NCBI RefSeq assembly: GCF_039693965.1
Contig: NZ_CP155576.1
Coordinates: forward strand, 124,001-188,000
Source: Moraxella sp. K1664
Lineage (GTDB): Bacteria > Pseudomonadota > Gammaproteobacteria > Pseudomonadales > Moraxellaceae
DNA: 64,000 nucleotides
Direction of reading: 5' to 3'
Position 1 is the stretch's first letter. Each line of letters opens with the position of its first letter. A program made the position numbers and the translations under genes. The notes under the pieces are model-generated. The model ran no database searches. It saw only the letters and a list, made by a program, of their open reading frames with translations, and was not told the DNA's origin. Shown in pieces: positions 19,063 through 28,619 of the stretch.

Positions 19063-20055
19063 CTACTGAACTTCTTGGTAAGGCACTTGGATTACCCTAT
19101 ATTCCATGCGATAATCAATGCCATTTAAAGGACTCACATCTGCTGCTAGATTCGATGCCAACCGTAATGCCACCTTTGCCTGATTTGTTGCGTCATTGAG
19201 CACGGTTGCTGTCATGCGATCCGCCTTAATAGCATCCAAAGCCTCGCTTGTTGCATCAATGCCAAAAATAGGTAGATTTATCTGCCTTTCTGACAAGGCT
19301 CCAGAAGCCCCCAATGCCATAGCATCATTATTTGCCAATATTATCTCCACACGCCCAAAAGCAGGACTTAACGCCCACCGAGAAACGGTTTCCTTAGCTA
19401 TTTCTTTGTTAAACATGGCGTGTTCATGAAACACAGATTCAACTGGAATGCCTAGTTCGGGATAACTTTCCATGGTGCTGATTGCCCACTTGGTGCGAGC
19501 CTGAGCTCCTGCATGCCCAACCAAACCCTCCAACATAGCAAACTGAATCTTGCCATCTTTATTTTTATCCCAATCAGGATTTTCTTTCCACAACTCAAGT
19601 ACTTTCAATCCTTGCAAAACACCTGCCTGCGTGGCATCACCATCCACAAAGTAGGCATTCTGGCATTTGGCAAGTGCCTTATCCCCTGGATTGCGGTTAA
19701 AGAAAACCAATGCCACTTGATTACAATACTTGCCAATAATAGCTCCGCCTTGATTGACATCAGCCAAATTTATCACTAACGCTTTTGCACCTTGACTAAT
19801 CATTTCTTCAATCTGCTGATTTTGCACATCTTGATTGTCATTGGCGTTATTCAAAAATGCTGTCACTGAAGGCTGGTTTTTTACCTCTACTTCATAAGCC
19901 TCATAAAAAGCTTTAAAGAAAGAGTTTTGAGTATTGCTGATTGTCAGACCCACGGTTGATTGCGGATAATTGCTCATCTGCACCTGATTCATTGAATTTG
20001 AGCAAGCCCCCAACAAGACTGCACTTACTAGTAACCACAAATAAGTTAACTTCAT
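19063..20055 (-). CDS. Lipoprotein periplasmic sugar-binding protein (MglB-like)
   Basis: The protein has a lipoprotein signal peptide with lipobox 'LLGAC' and a type I periplasmic-binding fold like the galactose/glucose protein: 'GLTISNTQNSFFKAFYEAYE', 'VFFNRNPGD', 'VDGDATQAGVLQG', 'LEGLVGHAGAQARTKW', 'ILANNDAMALGA' and 'FGIDATSEALDAI'. No ABC permease or ATPase genes accompany it, so it is more likely a receptor for the adjacent kinase than a transport component. ATG at 20055 is preferred over an in-frame GTG at 20064 for spacing from AAAGG. Confidence 0.88.
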   Translation of the reverse strand: MKLTYLWLLVSAVLLGACSNSMNQVQMSNYPQSTVGLTISNTQNSFFKAFYEAYEVEVKNQPSVTAFLNNANDNQDVQNQQIEEMISQGAKALVINLADVNQGGAIIGKYCNQVALVFFNRNPGDKALAKCQNAYFVDGDATQAGVLQGLKVLELWKENPDWDKNKDGKIQFAMLEGLVGHAGAQARTKWAISTMESYPELGIPVESVFHEHAMFNKEIAKETVSRWALSPAFGRVEIILANNDAMALGASGALSERQINLPIFGIDATSEALDAIKADRMTATVLNDATNQAKVALRLASNLAADVSPLNGIDYRMEYRVIQVPYQEVQ

Positions 20056-20109
20056 TACAAACACCTTTACAATCTAATAAAGAAAAAATCATACTAATCT
20101 AAAAACATA

Positions 20110-20322
20110 TTAAGGGGTATTGAACTTTTGTATTTGCAATGAAAAATGAGAAAATCGCACGTTTTTCAAGGAAGAATACAGATTGATAGTCATTCCATCA
20201 ATCAAGTTTTTGATAATGAAAAACAAGATTTAGCCATTTCTATTCTATGCAAAAACATTATTTATTTCTACAATATTTCTAAATTTTAAATTGCGTTATA
20301 AATGTTCAACGTGCCTTAATAA
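20110..20322 (+). repeat. Dispersed palindromic repeat (MITE-like), copy 1
   Basis: This non-coding ~213-bp element shares segments with the repeats at 28368-28577 (inverted) and 44663-44948: TTTGTATTTGCAATGAAAAA, ATCGCACGTTTTTCAAGGAA, AACAAGATTTAGCCATTT and ATGCAAAAAC, ending near CGTGCCTTAATAAA. The central hairpin is degenerate here. It separates the sugar-binding gene from the Roadblock gene. Confidence 0.8.
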
Positions 20323-20357
20323 ATCAACTGCTTATATAAACTTGGGAACGAGATATA

Positions 20358-20798
20358 TTATTTACCGTGATATTGACCATCGAGCTCTACCAAGCGAGCA
20401 GTTGTCTTATTCATGGCGTGCATGATTTGCCCGAGCAGAACCTGCTGTTTGGTAACCACAATCAAAATCATGGGCTGATTGACATTTGGCACCGCACTAA
20501 TCATAATTTTGCCATTTTCAGCATCCAAAATCACCGAACGACACCCAGTCAGCTGAGCCTCGGCAGTTAAGGCTTGTACCAGTGCCAAGATGGATGAACC
20601 GACTGCTGAGAGTTTATTGCCATCATAGTTTTTTTGAAAGATAGATGATACTTCAAAACCATCGGTCGATGCCAGTAATACACCATCTACGCCTGTGGTA
20701 GAATGCACCAACTCATGAAGCACTTCTTTTGAAAGTGCCACAAATTGCTCAGCAGGCTTGACACGATTAGAATCCAATTTAAAAGGACTAAGGCTCAT
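20358..20798 (-). CDS. Roadblock/LC7-domain protein
   Basis: The 146-aa protein is one Roadblock/LC7 fold: 'LHELVHSTTGVDGVLLASTD', 'SSILALVQALTAEAQLTGC', 'RSVILDAENGKIMISAVPN', 'ILIVVTKQQVLLGQ'. Such proteins (MglB in Myxococcus) act as GTPase-activating or scaffolding partners of small Ras-like GTPases. The next gene upstream, 52 bp away, encodes such a GTPase, so they very likely work as a pair. Confidence 0.88.
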   Translation of the reverse strand: MSLSPFKLDSNRVKPAEQFVALSKEVLHELVHSTTGVDGVLLASTDGFEVSSIFQKNYDGNKLSAVGSSILALVQALTAEAQLTGCRSVILDAENGKIMISAVPNVNQPMILIVVTKQQVLLGQIMHAMNKTTARLVELDGQYHGK

Positions 20799-20850
20799 CG
20801 ATTTTCTCCTAATTTTTTATTTATAAATAAAGTGGGAATACCCAAATACA

Positions 20851-21375
20851 TCAAGACTGTTCTAGGCTAGCGATGATACTCTCAACGAGCAACAAGACAT
20901 CTTCACGTTTACGCATGTCCACAGGGAATAGTGGTAAGTTACGCCCAATGCTCGCTAGATAATCACGATAAATGGAGAATTCACGCTCGGGCATTTTGTC
21001 CACTTGACTGATACCCAGCACGATACGACCATCATAAATGCCATCAAAGGTCTTTAAATAGTGTGCTAAATCCGCCACAGGATCAGGCGCCGAATGATCA
21101 ATCAAAATCACCACGCCCAAAGCACCTTGGGATAGGATGGGCCAGATGAAGTTAAAACGCTCCTGCCCCGGGGTGCCGTACAGACCGATGCTTGCCCCGC
21201 CATCAATGGTCAGCTCGCCATAGTCCATGCCGACTGTAGTCAAAAGCTTGGCGTTGGTATCAAGGTCGGTATTCATGACCTCGGTTGAGACCACAGGAAT
21301 GTCAGAGAGACTAGAGATGGCTTGGGTCTTACCTGCACCCATAGGGCCACTAAATACGATTTTAAGACGTTGCAT
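20851..21375 (-). CDS. Small Ras/MglA-like GTPase
   Basis: The 174-aa protein has a P-loop 'GPMGAGKT' (residues 10-17), a switch II 'GTPGQERF' (67-74) like eukaryotic Rab/Arf and MglA proteins, and 'GISQVDK' at 121-127 in place of NKxD, so the Asn of the guanine-specificity motif is replaced by Ser. It probably cycles between GTP and GDP at the membrane or cell pole with the Roadblock partner. No motor or polarity gene is in this cluster, although pil genes exist elsewhere in the window. Confidence 0.88.
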   Translation of the reverse strand: MQRLKIVFSGPMGAGKTQAISSLSDIPVVSTEVMNTDLDTNAKLLTTVGMDYGELTIDGGASIGLYGTPGQERFNFIWPILSQGALGVVILIDHSAPDPVADLAHYLKTFDGIYDGRIVLGISQVDKMPEREFSIYRDYLASIGRNLPLFPVDMRKREDVLLLVESIIASLEQS

Positions 21376-21480
21376 AAGTGCTACCTAAATAACTATATTA
21401 AATATAAATAACATGAAAATGTAAATAATGATAAATTTATTGTATGATAAAAATACAAACATTGCAATTAGGACATGTCA

Positions 21481-22599
21481 TCACAACCCCAGTTTACGAC
21501 GCAGACGTGACAAGAAACCGATTTTCTCTTGTTGTTCGGCGGTTTTTGGCTCAGGTCTTGGTTCAGGCTCGCTCACAGGTGTAGGAGCTGTGACTGTCAC
21601 TGGTGCCACGGTCGATGTCTGCATGATGGTCGCATTCACGTTTTGGTAGTTATCATCCATCAAATGCTGAGAAAGCAGTAGCGAGACAATCACTTTTTGG
21701 ACGATAGGACGACCTAGTCCCGTGCGTGCCACAATCTCATCTACCGTGCGTGCTGTATCTTCTAAGGCAACCATTGTCCGCAAGATAATGCGTCTGTCGG
21801 CATTATTATCAGGCTTTGCCCATGAACGAAGCTGATAGCGGGCATTGCCATCGATGAGTGGTAATAACATCTCAGCATTCGCCCATGCCATCTGATACAG
21901 CCACTGATTCATGTCTATGGCTTGCTTAGGCTCGCCTGCCACACCGCCATACACACGCAGTCGCCATGTCGTCATGTCTGCCACTTTGGCACTTTTTAGC
22001 CATACCAGCTGGCGCACCCCATCAATAACAGCCAACACCTCTCCATCTTGGGTCAGCTCAAACAGCGATTTGGGGCGAGCGTGCAACGTCTTAATCAAGT
22101 CTATCATGTCATCTAACTTTGATGTGGTAGACTGTGGCGATTGTGCTGTGTAAGCAGTTTGGGCTGACTGGCTGGTTTGATTCTCCTGATTGGTTTGGGT
22201 GCTTGTTTTGTCAGGCTTACCAGACGTGCTTGATTTTTGATAAGGCAGACCCTTTAATACATCCACTTTTTCATGAAGCCAGTCATTTAAGGCATTGATT
22301 TGTTTTAGGGGTAATACCAGTGAGTCGCCAACGATACCACCATCACCTGTCAGGTTGCGACTGACGTATAAGATGGGTGTGCGTGGGTGCAATTCTATTA
22401 GTTTTTGTACGCTGGCAGAATGTTTAAAATCTTGATTGATGACATATAAATCCACATCATCAACCTGAGCAGATACCCAATCCAAATCCACATCCAAGCG
22501 TAATAAAACACGCAGATAACCCTTAAAAGTAATTTGGTCGGCAGGGCTGATACCAACCATGGCAATACGCATCGTATTTTTGCTATCAGTACTCGTCAT
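21481..22599 (-). CDS. Receiver-like N-domain / helix-turn-helix-like protein, first gene of signalling cluster
   Basis: The 372-aa protein has an N-terminal alpha/beta domain resembling a degenerate receiver ('MRIAMVGISPADQITFKGYL', 'DVDLYVIN', 'TPILYVSR'), a Ser/Thr/Gln-rich linker (125-165), a middle domain ('LTQDGEVLAVIDGVRQLVWL'), a possible winged helix ('VDEIVARTGLGRPIVQKVIV') and a Pro/Glu-rich basic tail ('FLSRLRRKLGL'). I do not recognise the full architecture. It lies 105 bp upstream of the GTPase gene and probably belongs to the same system. Confidence 0.7.
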   Translation of the reverse strand: MTSTDSKNTMRIAMVGISPADQITFKGYLRVLLRLDVDLDWVSAQVDDVDLYVINQDFKHSASVQKLIELHPRTPILYVSRNLTGDGGIVGDSLVLPLKQINALNDWLHEKVDVLKGLPYQKSSTSGKPDKTSTQTNQENQTSQSAQTAYTAQSPQSTTSKLDDMIDLIKTLHARPKSLFELTQDGEVLAVIDGVRQLVWLKSAKVADMTTWRLRVYGGVAGEPKQAIDMNQWLYQMAWANAEMLLPLIDGNARYQLRSWAKPDNNADRRIILRTMVALEDTARTVDEIVARTGLGRPIVQKVIVSLLLSQHLMDDNYQNVNATIMQTSTVAPVTVTAPTPVSEPEPRPEPKTAEQQEKIGFLSRLRRKLGL

Positions 22600-23374
22600 G
22601 ATTTACTCTCAACCAAAGCAATTGCTTGGAGATTATTAGTCTAAATTGCCTAACGCCATTGTCCTGATATTTTTTGATAAAGAAAATATCTGCTTAATTT
22701 TATAAGTAACCCGATACACCATAAATCAATATTTGATTTATGTTTTTCTTTTATCCCAATATCACATTTAATTAATACGACCATTGGTGATAATTGTTGA
22801 TTTTAAATAAAATTTTAAAAATTCGGTCAGAAAATTTTAAAATTTAATAAAATACCATTATCTAATATCATGTTAAAAAATTTGGTATGGCAGTTAGAAT
22901 GAGTGCTTTATTTTTTATTTAAAATGATGTCGCTTCATGATACAAATGAGAGTAATTATCGATAAGTTATAAAATTTATCAAAAATTCGTTATCGCTATT
23001 GATTAGCATTTGATAAAAAATTAATTTTAATCAATAAATTACCAAAATCAGGCACATTTAACGGCTATTTTGACATGATATCACGCCAAAACATTAATTT
23101 TAAATAATAACAGAGATAAAACAGCAAATTTAGGTTGTTAATTTGCTGATTATATTTTATAACATAATTTGGTTTACGGCTATACCAAACAGTAAAAATA
23201 TTTTACCATTGAGCAATATTTTTATACCCATAAAAATATTATGGGTATAAATTAAGTATGTTTTGTGTATTATTTGGGCAAATTGATGATTTTATGGACA
23301 CATTTATCCATTTTATCAATTTGATGAAATGTTATTATTTAACATTTTAAATGTCATGCATTAATAACATTTAT
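22600..23374. other. Long AT-rich intergenic region without a recognised gene
   Basis: About 775 bp, very AT-rich, with no credible ORF or RNA gene. It contains a perfect 13-bp inverted repeat (TTTATACCCATAA / TTATGGGTATAAA, 23221-23251, 5-bp loop). It must contain the promoter of the signalling cluster; I cannot fix its position. Confidence 0.6.
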
Positions 23375-24040
23375 TTAAATTCGACACGCCCCCACATCGC
23401 CATTGACCACCACAGTCGCCCCTGTCAAGGCAAATAAGCCCTTGATTTGTTCGGTGGCGTTATCGGTGGCAAGGGTCATGATGTCGCCTTGGCACGCTTT
23501 TTTTAGTACTTCGGCTTTGGCGGATGTTTGGGCTTGATTTAAAATCTCAGGGTCGTTATCCACCACGCCAAACAGCCCTGTTTTCCAGTCATAGACCTGT
23601 ATGTCATCAAGGAACACCTCAAACACCTGCGATGGCGGGAGTATTACCGTGATGTTGGCGTGTGGGGCGACTTTTGGGTCGGTCTGGGGGTCAAAGGTAA
23701 CTTGCACGTTGTCCGCCGTGATTTTACCCAAATCCACGCCTGCCAAAACCCGCCCACGAGCAACAAACAGCCCCTTTTGTTCGTCCTGCCATAGCTTGTA
23801 CCAATTGCCTTCTTTTTGGGCAGTGATGACCGTGTCCACGCCAAAAGCAACGGTATTTAGGCGAGCCATTTTTTGGATTTCGGTAACAACACCGTCTCGG
23901 CTAATGGCGGATACGGCAGGCTCTTCGGTCAATTTTAACGTCCAAAAAACTGCCAAAAATGCAATCATTGCCATGACCGCCACGATACAAAATAGGGTGA
24001 ATTTATTGGCTTTTTTGGATTTTGGGGTTGATATGCTCAT
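23375..24040 (-). CDS. DUF4230 membrane-anchored protein
   Basis: The 221-aa protein has one N-terminal membrane helix (about 14-34) and a DUF4230 domain: 'VVTEIQKMARLNTVAFGVDT', 'GLFVARGRVLAGVDLGKIT', 'ITVILPPSQVFEVFLDDIQ' and 'VYDWKTGLFG'. The family is widespread in bacteria, with unknown function at the inner membrane. It has no clear operon partner. Confidence 0.82.
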   Translation of the reverse strand: MSISTPKSKKANKFTLFCIVAVMAMIAFLAVFWTLKLTEEPAVSAISRDGVVTEIQKMARLNTVAFGVDTVITAQKEGNWYKLWQDEQKGLFVARGRVLAGVDLGKITADNVQVTFDPQTDPKVAPHANITVILPPSQVFEVFLDDIQVYDWKTGLFGVVDNDPEILNQAQTSAKAEVLKKACQGDIMTLATDNATEQIKGLFALTGATVVVNGDVGACRI

Positions 24041-24363
24041 GTGTCTCCTTAAGATTGGATGGAGTAAAATGAAAGAGAAAGATTGATAAGTTGGATCATC
24101 ATAGCACTTTATGGGAATAAATTTTTAAAATTTTTATAAAAAGACTTGCACAGTTACCAAAGTTTACTTTAATATAATACGTTTTTACTAAATTTAAGAT
24201 TTGGGATTGTTTAACCAAGAGATATTGTAAAAAATTTGGATGCGTAAGAGCAATGTATTCGCTCAAAAAATCAATGCGTTTACAGGGCAAATGTGATTTA
24301 CCCCTACAAATCTGCCCAAAGCATGACAATCCACAATACCAAACACCAATCAGCGAGAATTTT

Positions 24364-26091
24364 ATGAAAGCCAGTCAATTCACCCTAGCCACCCTTCGCA
24401 ACACCCCAAGCGATGCCGACATCATCTCTGCCCAGCTTATGATAAAAGCAGGACTCATTCGCAAACTTGCCTCAGGCTTGTATGTGTGGATGCCAACAGG
24501 CTTGCGTGTGCTAAAACGAGTGGAAAAAATCGTCCGTGAAGAGATGGAACGCATCAGTGCCCAAGAGCTACTTATGCCCGTCACCCAACCTGGCGAACTG
24601 TGGCAAGAGAGTGGGCGTTGGGAAGATTATGGGGCGGAGCTACTTCGCTTTAAAGACCGCCATAGCCGTGATTTTGTGCTAGGACCTACCCACGAAGAAG
24701 TCATCACCGACATCGCTCGTGGCGAATTAAAAAGCTACAAACAGCTCCCTGCCACTTATTATCAAATCCAAACCAAATTCCGTGATGAGATTCGCCCACG
24801 TTTTGGGGTGATGAGAGCAAGGGAATTTACCATGAAAGACGCCTATTCTTTTCATATTGATAAAGACAGCCTTGCCAAGACTTATCAAGACTTTTATGAA
24901 GCCTACACTCGCATTTTTACCCGTTTGGGGCTTGATTTTAGGGCGGTGCAAGCGGACACGGGGTCTATTGGCGGATTTGCCAGTCATGAATTTCACGTCC
25001 TAGCCGACAGCGGAGAAGACGACATCGCATTTAGCACCGAGTCGGATTATTCAGCCAACGTAGAGCTTGCCGAAGCCGTCTGCACCGCCACACGCCAGTC
25101 CCCAAGTGAGCCACGCACGGACGTAGATACGCCAAATATGCCCACTTGTGAAGAAGTGGCAGAGCATTTGGGCATTGAGCTATCACGCACGGTAAAAACG
25201 CTCATCGTCAAAGGCTCGTATTCAGAAGACACGCCCGATATGCCAAAACTTGTCGCCCTTGTCCTGCGTGGCGACCACACCCTAAACGAGCTAAAAGCGG
25301 AGAAGTTGCCCCAAATCAAAGCACCGCTAGAAATGGCAAGCGAAGATGAGATGAAAGAAGCAGGTCTCATCAAAGGCTATATCAGCGTGGACTTGGCAAA
25401 ATATGGCATACCTGTCATCGCTGATAGAAGTGCGTCCGTCATGGCGGATTTTGTGAGTGGGGCAAATGTGGCAGACAAACACACCACAGGCATGAACTGG
25501 GAGCGTGATGCAGTCTATGCAGACGTTGCCGACATTCGCAACGTGGTGGACGGCGACCCAAGCCCTGACGGCAAAGGCGTGCTACAAATCAAGCGTGGCA
25601 TTGAAGTCGGACACATCTTTCAGCTTGGCGATAAATACTCGCACGCCCTAAACTGTGCCGTCCTTGGTAAAGAAGGCAAGCCTGTTACGCTCATGATGGG
25701 CTGTTATGGCATTGGCGTGAGCCGTATCATCTCGGCAAGCCTAGAACAAAACCACGATGATAAGGGCATTTTGTGGGCGGACACGCCAGACCCTGCCGAC
25801 AACATCGCCCCATTCTATGTGGCGGTCGTCCCCATGAAATCCAAAGACGGCTCGGCAGAAGCCAAAGCAGACGAGCTGTACAACACCCTAAAAGACAAAG
25901 GCGTAAACGTCCTATTAGACGACAGAGACGAGCGGGCGGGCGTGAAATTTGCCGATTTGGAGCTTATTGGTATCCCACACCGCATTGTCGTGTCCGAGCG
26001 TAACCTTGCTGAGGGCAAATACGAATACGCCAAGCGTGGGTGTGATGATAAGGAGCTGTTGGGGCTTGATGAAGTGCTTGCGAAGTTTTGA
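24364..26091 (+). CDS. proS: Prolyl-tRNA synthetase
   Basis: The 575-aa class II synthetase has motif 2 '[23 protein letters not shown]' (shown here in part as '[12 protein letters not shown]'), '[11 protein letters not shown]', the INS editing domain inserted at about 225-385 ('[10 protein letters not shown]', '[11 protein letters not shown]') and the C-terminal anticodon-binding domain ('[20 protein letters not shown]'). The start at 24364 gives the family-typical '[19 protein letters not shown]'. The frame is open upstream to 24253, but that part has no family similarity. A TATAAT at 24173-24178 may be the -10 box. Confidence 0.95.
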   Translation: MKASQFTLATLRNTPSDADIISAQLMIKAGLIRKLASGLYVWMPTGLRVLKRVEKIVREEMERISAQELLMPVTQPGELWQESGRWEDYGAELLRFKDRHSRDFVLGPTHEEVITDIARGELKSYKQLPATYYQIQTKFRDEIRPRFGVMRAREFTMKDAYSFHIDKDSLAKTYQDFYEAYTRIFTRLGLDFRAVQADTGSIGGFASHEFHVLADSGEDDIAFSTESDYSANVELAEAVCTATRQSPSEPRTDVDTPNMPTCEEVAEHLGIELSRTVKTLIVKGSYSEDTPDMPKLVALVLRGDHTLNELKAEKLPQIKAPLEMASEDEMKEAGLIKGYISVDLAKYGIPVIADRSASVMADFVSGANVADKHTTGMNWERDAVYADVADIRNVVDGDPSPDGKGVLQIKRGIEVGHIFQLGDKYSHALNCAVLGKEGKPVTLMMGCYGIGVSRIISASLEQNHDDKGILWADTPDPADNIAPFYVAVVPMKSKDGSAEAKADELYNTLKDKGVNVLLDDRDERAGVKFADLELIGIPHRIVVSERNLAEGKYEYAKRGCDDKELLGLDEVLAKF

Positions 26092-26110
26092 TTTTTTGCT
26101 TTAACTTTTA

Positions 26111-26141
26111 AAAAGACAAGCCGTGTGGTTTGTCTTTTTTT
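26111..26141 (+). terminator. proS terminator
   Basis: The stem AAAAGACAA / TTGTCTTTT is followed by a T run, 20 bp after the proS stop. Confidence 0.82.
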
Positions 26142-26219
26142 CATTCATGTTTATCCATAACAGCTCTTGATTTTTTAAATCACTTTGCGTAAGATAAAGT
26201 TTTTTTATCAGGAGACATC

Positions 26220-28367
26220 ATGGAACGCCGTCAATTTTTACAACTTAGCTTAGGAACCGCTCTTGCCATGAGCCTACCCAAATTTGGCATGGCACACCCC
26301 CTACCCTTAGATTTGCCCACCACTTTACAAGACAATCCCCTACTACACTTTGACGGCTTGCCCAACTTTGGGGCGGTTGAGATTTCGCACATCACGCCTG
26401 CCATTGACTTTTTATTAAAACACAACAAAGACGTGGTCAAGCGTGTCTGTGCCCAAAAAAGTATCACATGGGACAACTTCTACGCCCCGATAGAAGATGC
26501 CCAAAACAAACTAGACCGTGTGTGGGGCGTGGTCGCTCATCTGCATTCGGTCAAAAACTCAGATGCCCTGCGAGCGGTATATCAGGACATCACCAAAAGC
26601 ACAAGCGACTATGAGTCGTGGTTTGGTATGTATCGCCCTTTATATGAAGGCTTTAAAAAACTTGCCAAAAGCGATGAGTTCAAAACCTACACCCAAGCCC
26701 AACAAAAAGCGATAAACGATGCCTTGCTGGATTTTAAACTATCAGGCGTGGCATTGACAGGCGACAAAGCCAAACGCTATACCCAAGTGGTTGCTCGCTT
26801 GTCCGAACTATCTACCCAATTTAGCAACAACGTACTAGATGCCGACATGGGCTGGGAGCTTGTCATTGACGACAAAGCCAAACTATCAGGACTTAGCGAC
26901 ATCGCCCTACAAAAAGCAGAACAATCCGCCAAATCCAAAGACAAAACGGGCTACCGTTTTGGACTAGACGTGCCAAGCTATCTGGCAATCACCACCTATG
27001 CTGATGACAGAGAGCTACGCAAGCAAATGTACGAAGCCTATCGCACTCGTGCATCCGACAAAGGTCAAAATGCAGGCAAATGGGACAACACCCCCATCAT
27101 CAACGAACTTATTGATTTGCGGTTGGAGCTTGCCCAGCTACTTGGCTACAAAAACTACGCCCAATATGTGCTTGCCAAACGCATGGCAAAAGACACCGAT
27201 GAAGTATTGGGCTTTTTAAAAGATTTGCTTGCCAAAACTCGCCCCACCGCCAAAAAACAAATGCAGGACTTACAAAAATACGGACGTGATATTGGTGTAT
27301 TGGGTCAAGATGATAAGATTGAGCCGTGGGATTTTGCTTATTTGTCTGAAAAACAAAAGCAAGCACTTTATAACATTGACAAAGAAGCCCTGCGGGTGTA
27401 TTTCCCTGTGGATAAAGTGTTAAACGGCATGTTTGAAGTAACTCGCCGTCTGTTTGGCGTGGACGTGCGTGAAAAAACAGGCGTGTCCTTGCCCCACCCC
27501 GACACTCGCTTTTTTGAGCTGTATCAAGACGGCAAACACATCGCATCATTTTATCTGGATTTATTTGCTCGTGAAAACAAGCGTGGCGGTGCGTGGCATA
27601 GCACAGCGATTGGGCATTTTAAAAAATCCACTGGCGACACCCAAAAACCTGTCTCCATGCTCGTGTGCAACTTTGGCGGAGCAACCAGCGACAAACCTGC
27701 CTTGCTACTACATAGCGAAGTAGAAACGCTGTTTCATGAGTTTGGGCATGGCTTACATCACATGCTCACACAGGTGGACGTGCTTGCCCTGTCGGGTACT
27801 CGTGTGCCAAGAGATGCCGTGGAGTTCCCAAGCCAAATGCTAGAAAACTGGACATGGGATAAAGACGTGCTTGCCCTTATCTCGGCTCATTATGAGACAG
27901 GCGAACCTATTCCTATGGACATGGTTCAAAAAATGCAAACCGCCAAAAACTACCTATCGGCGACTTCTATCGTCCGTCAGTTAGAGTACGCCCTATTTGA
28001 TTTTCGTTTGCACGTTGAGCATAAGCAAGGCGACAAAAAAACACTTTCTCGTCTGCGTGATGACATCCGCCAAAACGTCTCGGTACTCGGTGAACCTGAC
28101 TGGGTGCGGATGGCTCACAGTTTTAACCATATTTTTTCAGGCGGTTATTCGGCAGGGTATTATAGCTATCTGTGGTCGGAAGTGCTGGCAAGCGATGCCT
28201 TTACTCGCTTTGACAAAGAAGGACTGCTTAAACGACAAACAGGGCAAGATTTTGTCAATGCCATTTTATCCCAAGGCGGTGCGGATGAGCCGATGAAGCT
28301 GTTTGAGCAGTTTATGGGTCGCAAACCCCAAAACGATGCTCTGTTAAAGGCTCGTGGGATTGGTTGA
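26220..28367 (+). CDS. M3-family metallopeptidase with Tat-like signal
   Basis: The 715-aa protein has the thermolysin-like zinc motif 'LFHEFGHGLHHML' (about residues 505-517) and the M3 oligopeptidase/dipeptidyl-carboxypeptidase frame ('FGGATSDKPALLLHSEVETL', 'VEFPSQMLENWTWD', 'HIFSGGYSAGYYSYLWSEVL'). It begins 'MERRQFLQLSLGTALAMS', a twin-arginine type signal, so it is probably exported to the periplasm, unlike the cytosolic PrlC and Dcp. It would cleave short peptides. The signal and location are inference. Confidence 0.9.
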   Translation: MERRQFLQLSLGTALAMSLPKFGMAHPLPLDLPTTLQDNPLLHFDGLPNFGAVEISHITPAIDFLLKHNKDVVKRVCAQKSITWDNFYAPIEDAQNKLDRVWGVVAHLHSVKNSDALRAVYQDITKSTSDYESWFGMYRPLYEGFKKLAKSDEFKTYTQAQQKAINDALLDFKLSGVALTGDKAKRYTQVVARLSELSTQFSNNVLDADMGWELVIDDKAKLSGLSDIALQKAEQSAKSKDKTGYRFGLDVPSYLAITTYADDRELRKQMYEAYRTRASDKGQNAGKWDNTPIINELIDLRLELAQLLGYKNYAQYVLAKRMAKDTDEVLGFLKDLLAKTRPTAKKQMQDLQKYGRDIGVLGQDDKIEPWDFAYLSEKQKQALYNIDKEALRVYFPVDKVLNGMFEVTRRLFGVDVREKTGVSLPHPDTRFFELYQDGKHIASFYLDLFARENKRGGAWHSTAIGHFKKSTGDTQKPVSMLVCNFGGATSDKPALLLHSEVETLFHEFGHGLHHMLTQVDVLALSGTRVPRDAVEFPSQMLENWTWDKDVLALISAHYETGEPIPMDMVQKMQTAKNYLSATSIVRQLEYALFDFRLHVEHKQGDKKTLSRLRDDIRQNVSVLGEPDWVRMAHSFNHIFSGGYSAGYYSYLWSEVLASDAFTRFDKEGLLKRQTGQDFVNAILSQGGADEPMKLFEQFMGRKPQNDALLKARGIG

Positions 28368-28577
28368 TTAGGGCATGCCTACCCTTTATAACACTATTTG
28401 CAATTCAGAAATATTTTAGAGATAAATTAACCGTTTTTGCATGAAAAATGGCTAAATCTTGTTTTTCTTCGTCAAAAACTTGCTTGATAGAATAACTATC
28501 AAGCAAGTTTTTTCCTTGAAAAACGTGCGATTTTTCTCATTTTTCATTGCAAATACAAAAGATAGGCACACCCTAAT
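28368..28577 (-). repeat. Dispersed palindromic repeat (MITE-like), copy 2
   Basis: This 210-bp element starts directly after the M3 peptidase stop with TTAGGGCATGCC and ends GGCACACCCTAATAAA, so its ends are inverted repeats. A perfect 14-bp inverted repeat is at its centre (AACTTGCTTGATAG / CTATCAAGCAAGTT, 28477-28509). On the minus strand it matches copy 1 over most of its length. Confidence 0.85.
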
Positions 28578-28581
28578 AAAT

Positions 28582-28610
28582 AAACCCTGTCATTACAGGG
28601 TTTATTTTTT
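28582..28610. terminator. Bidirectional terminator between M3 peptidase and queF
   Basis: AAACCCTGT / ACAGGGTTT form a 9-bp stem followed by ATTTTTT. Both flanking genes converge on it. Confidence 0.8.
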
Positions 28611-28619
28611 ACTTTTATT

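Noticed and set aside
24253-24363. N-terminal extension of proS
   Set aside because: It is in frame but unlike ProS, which normally starts at the '[11 protein letters not shown]' equivalent (24364).
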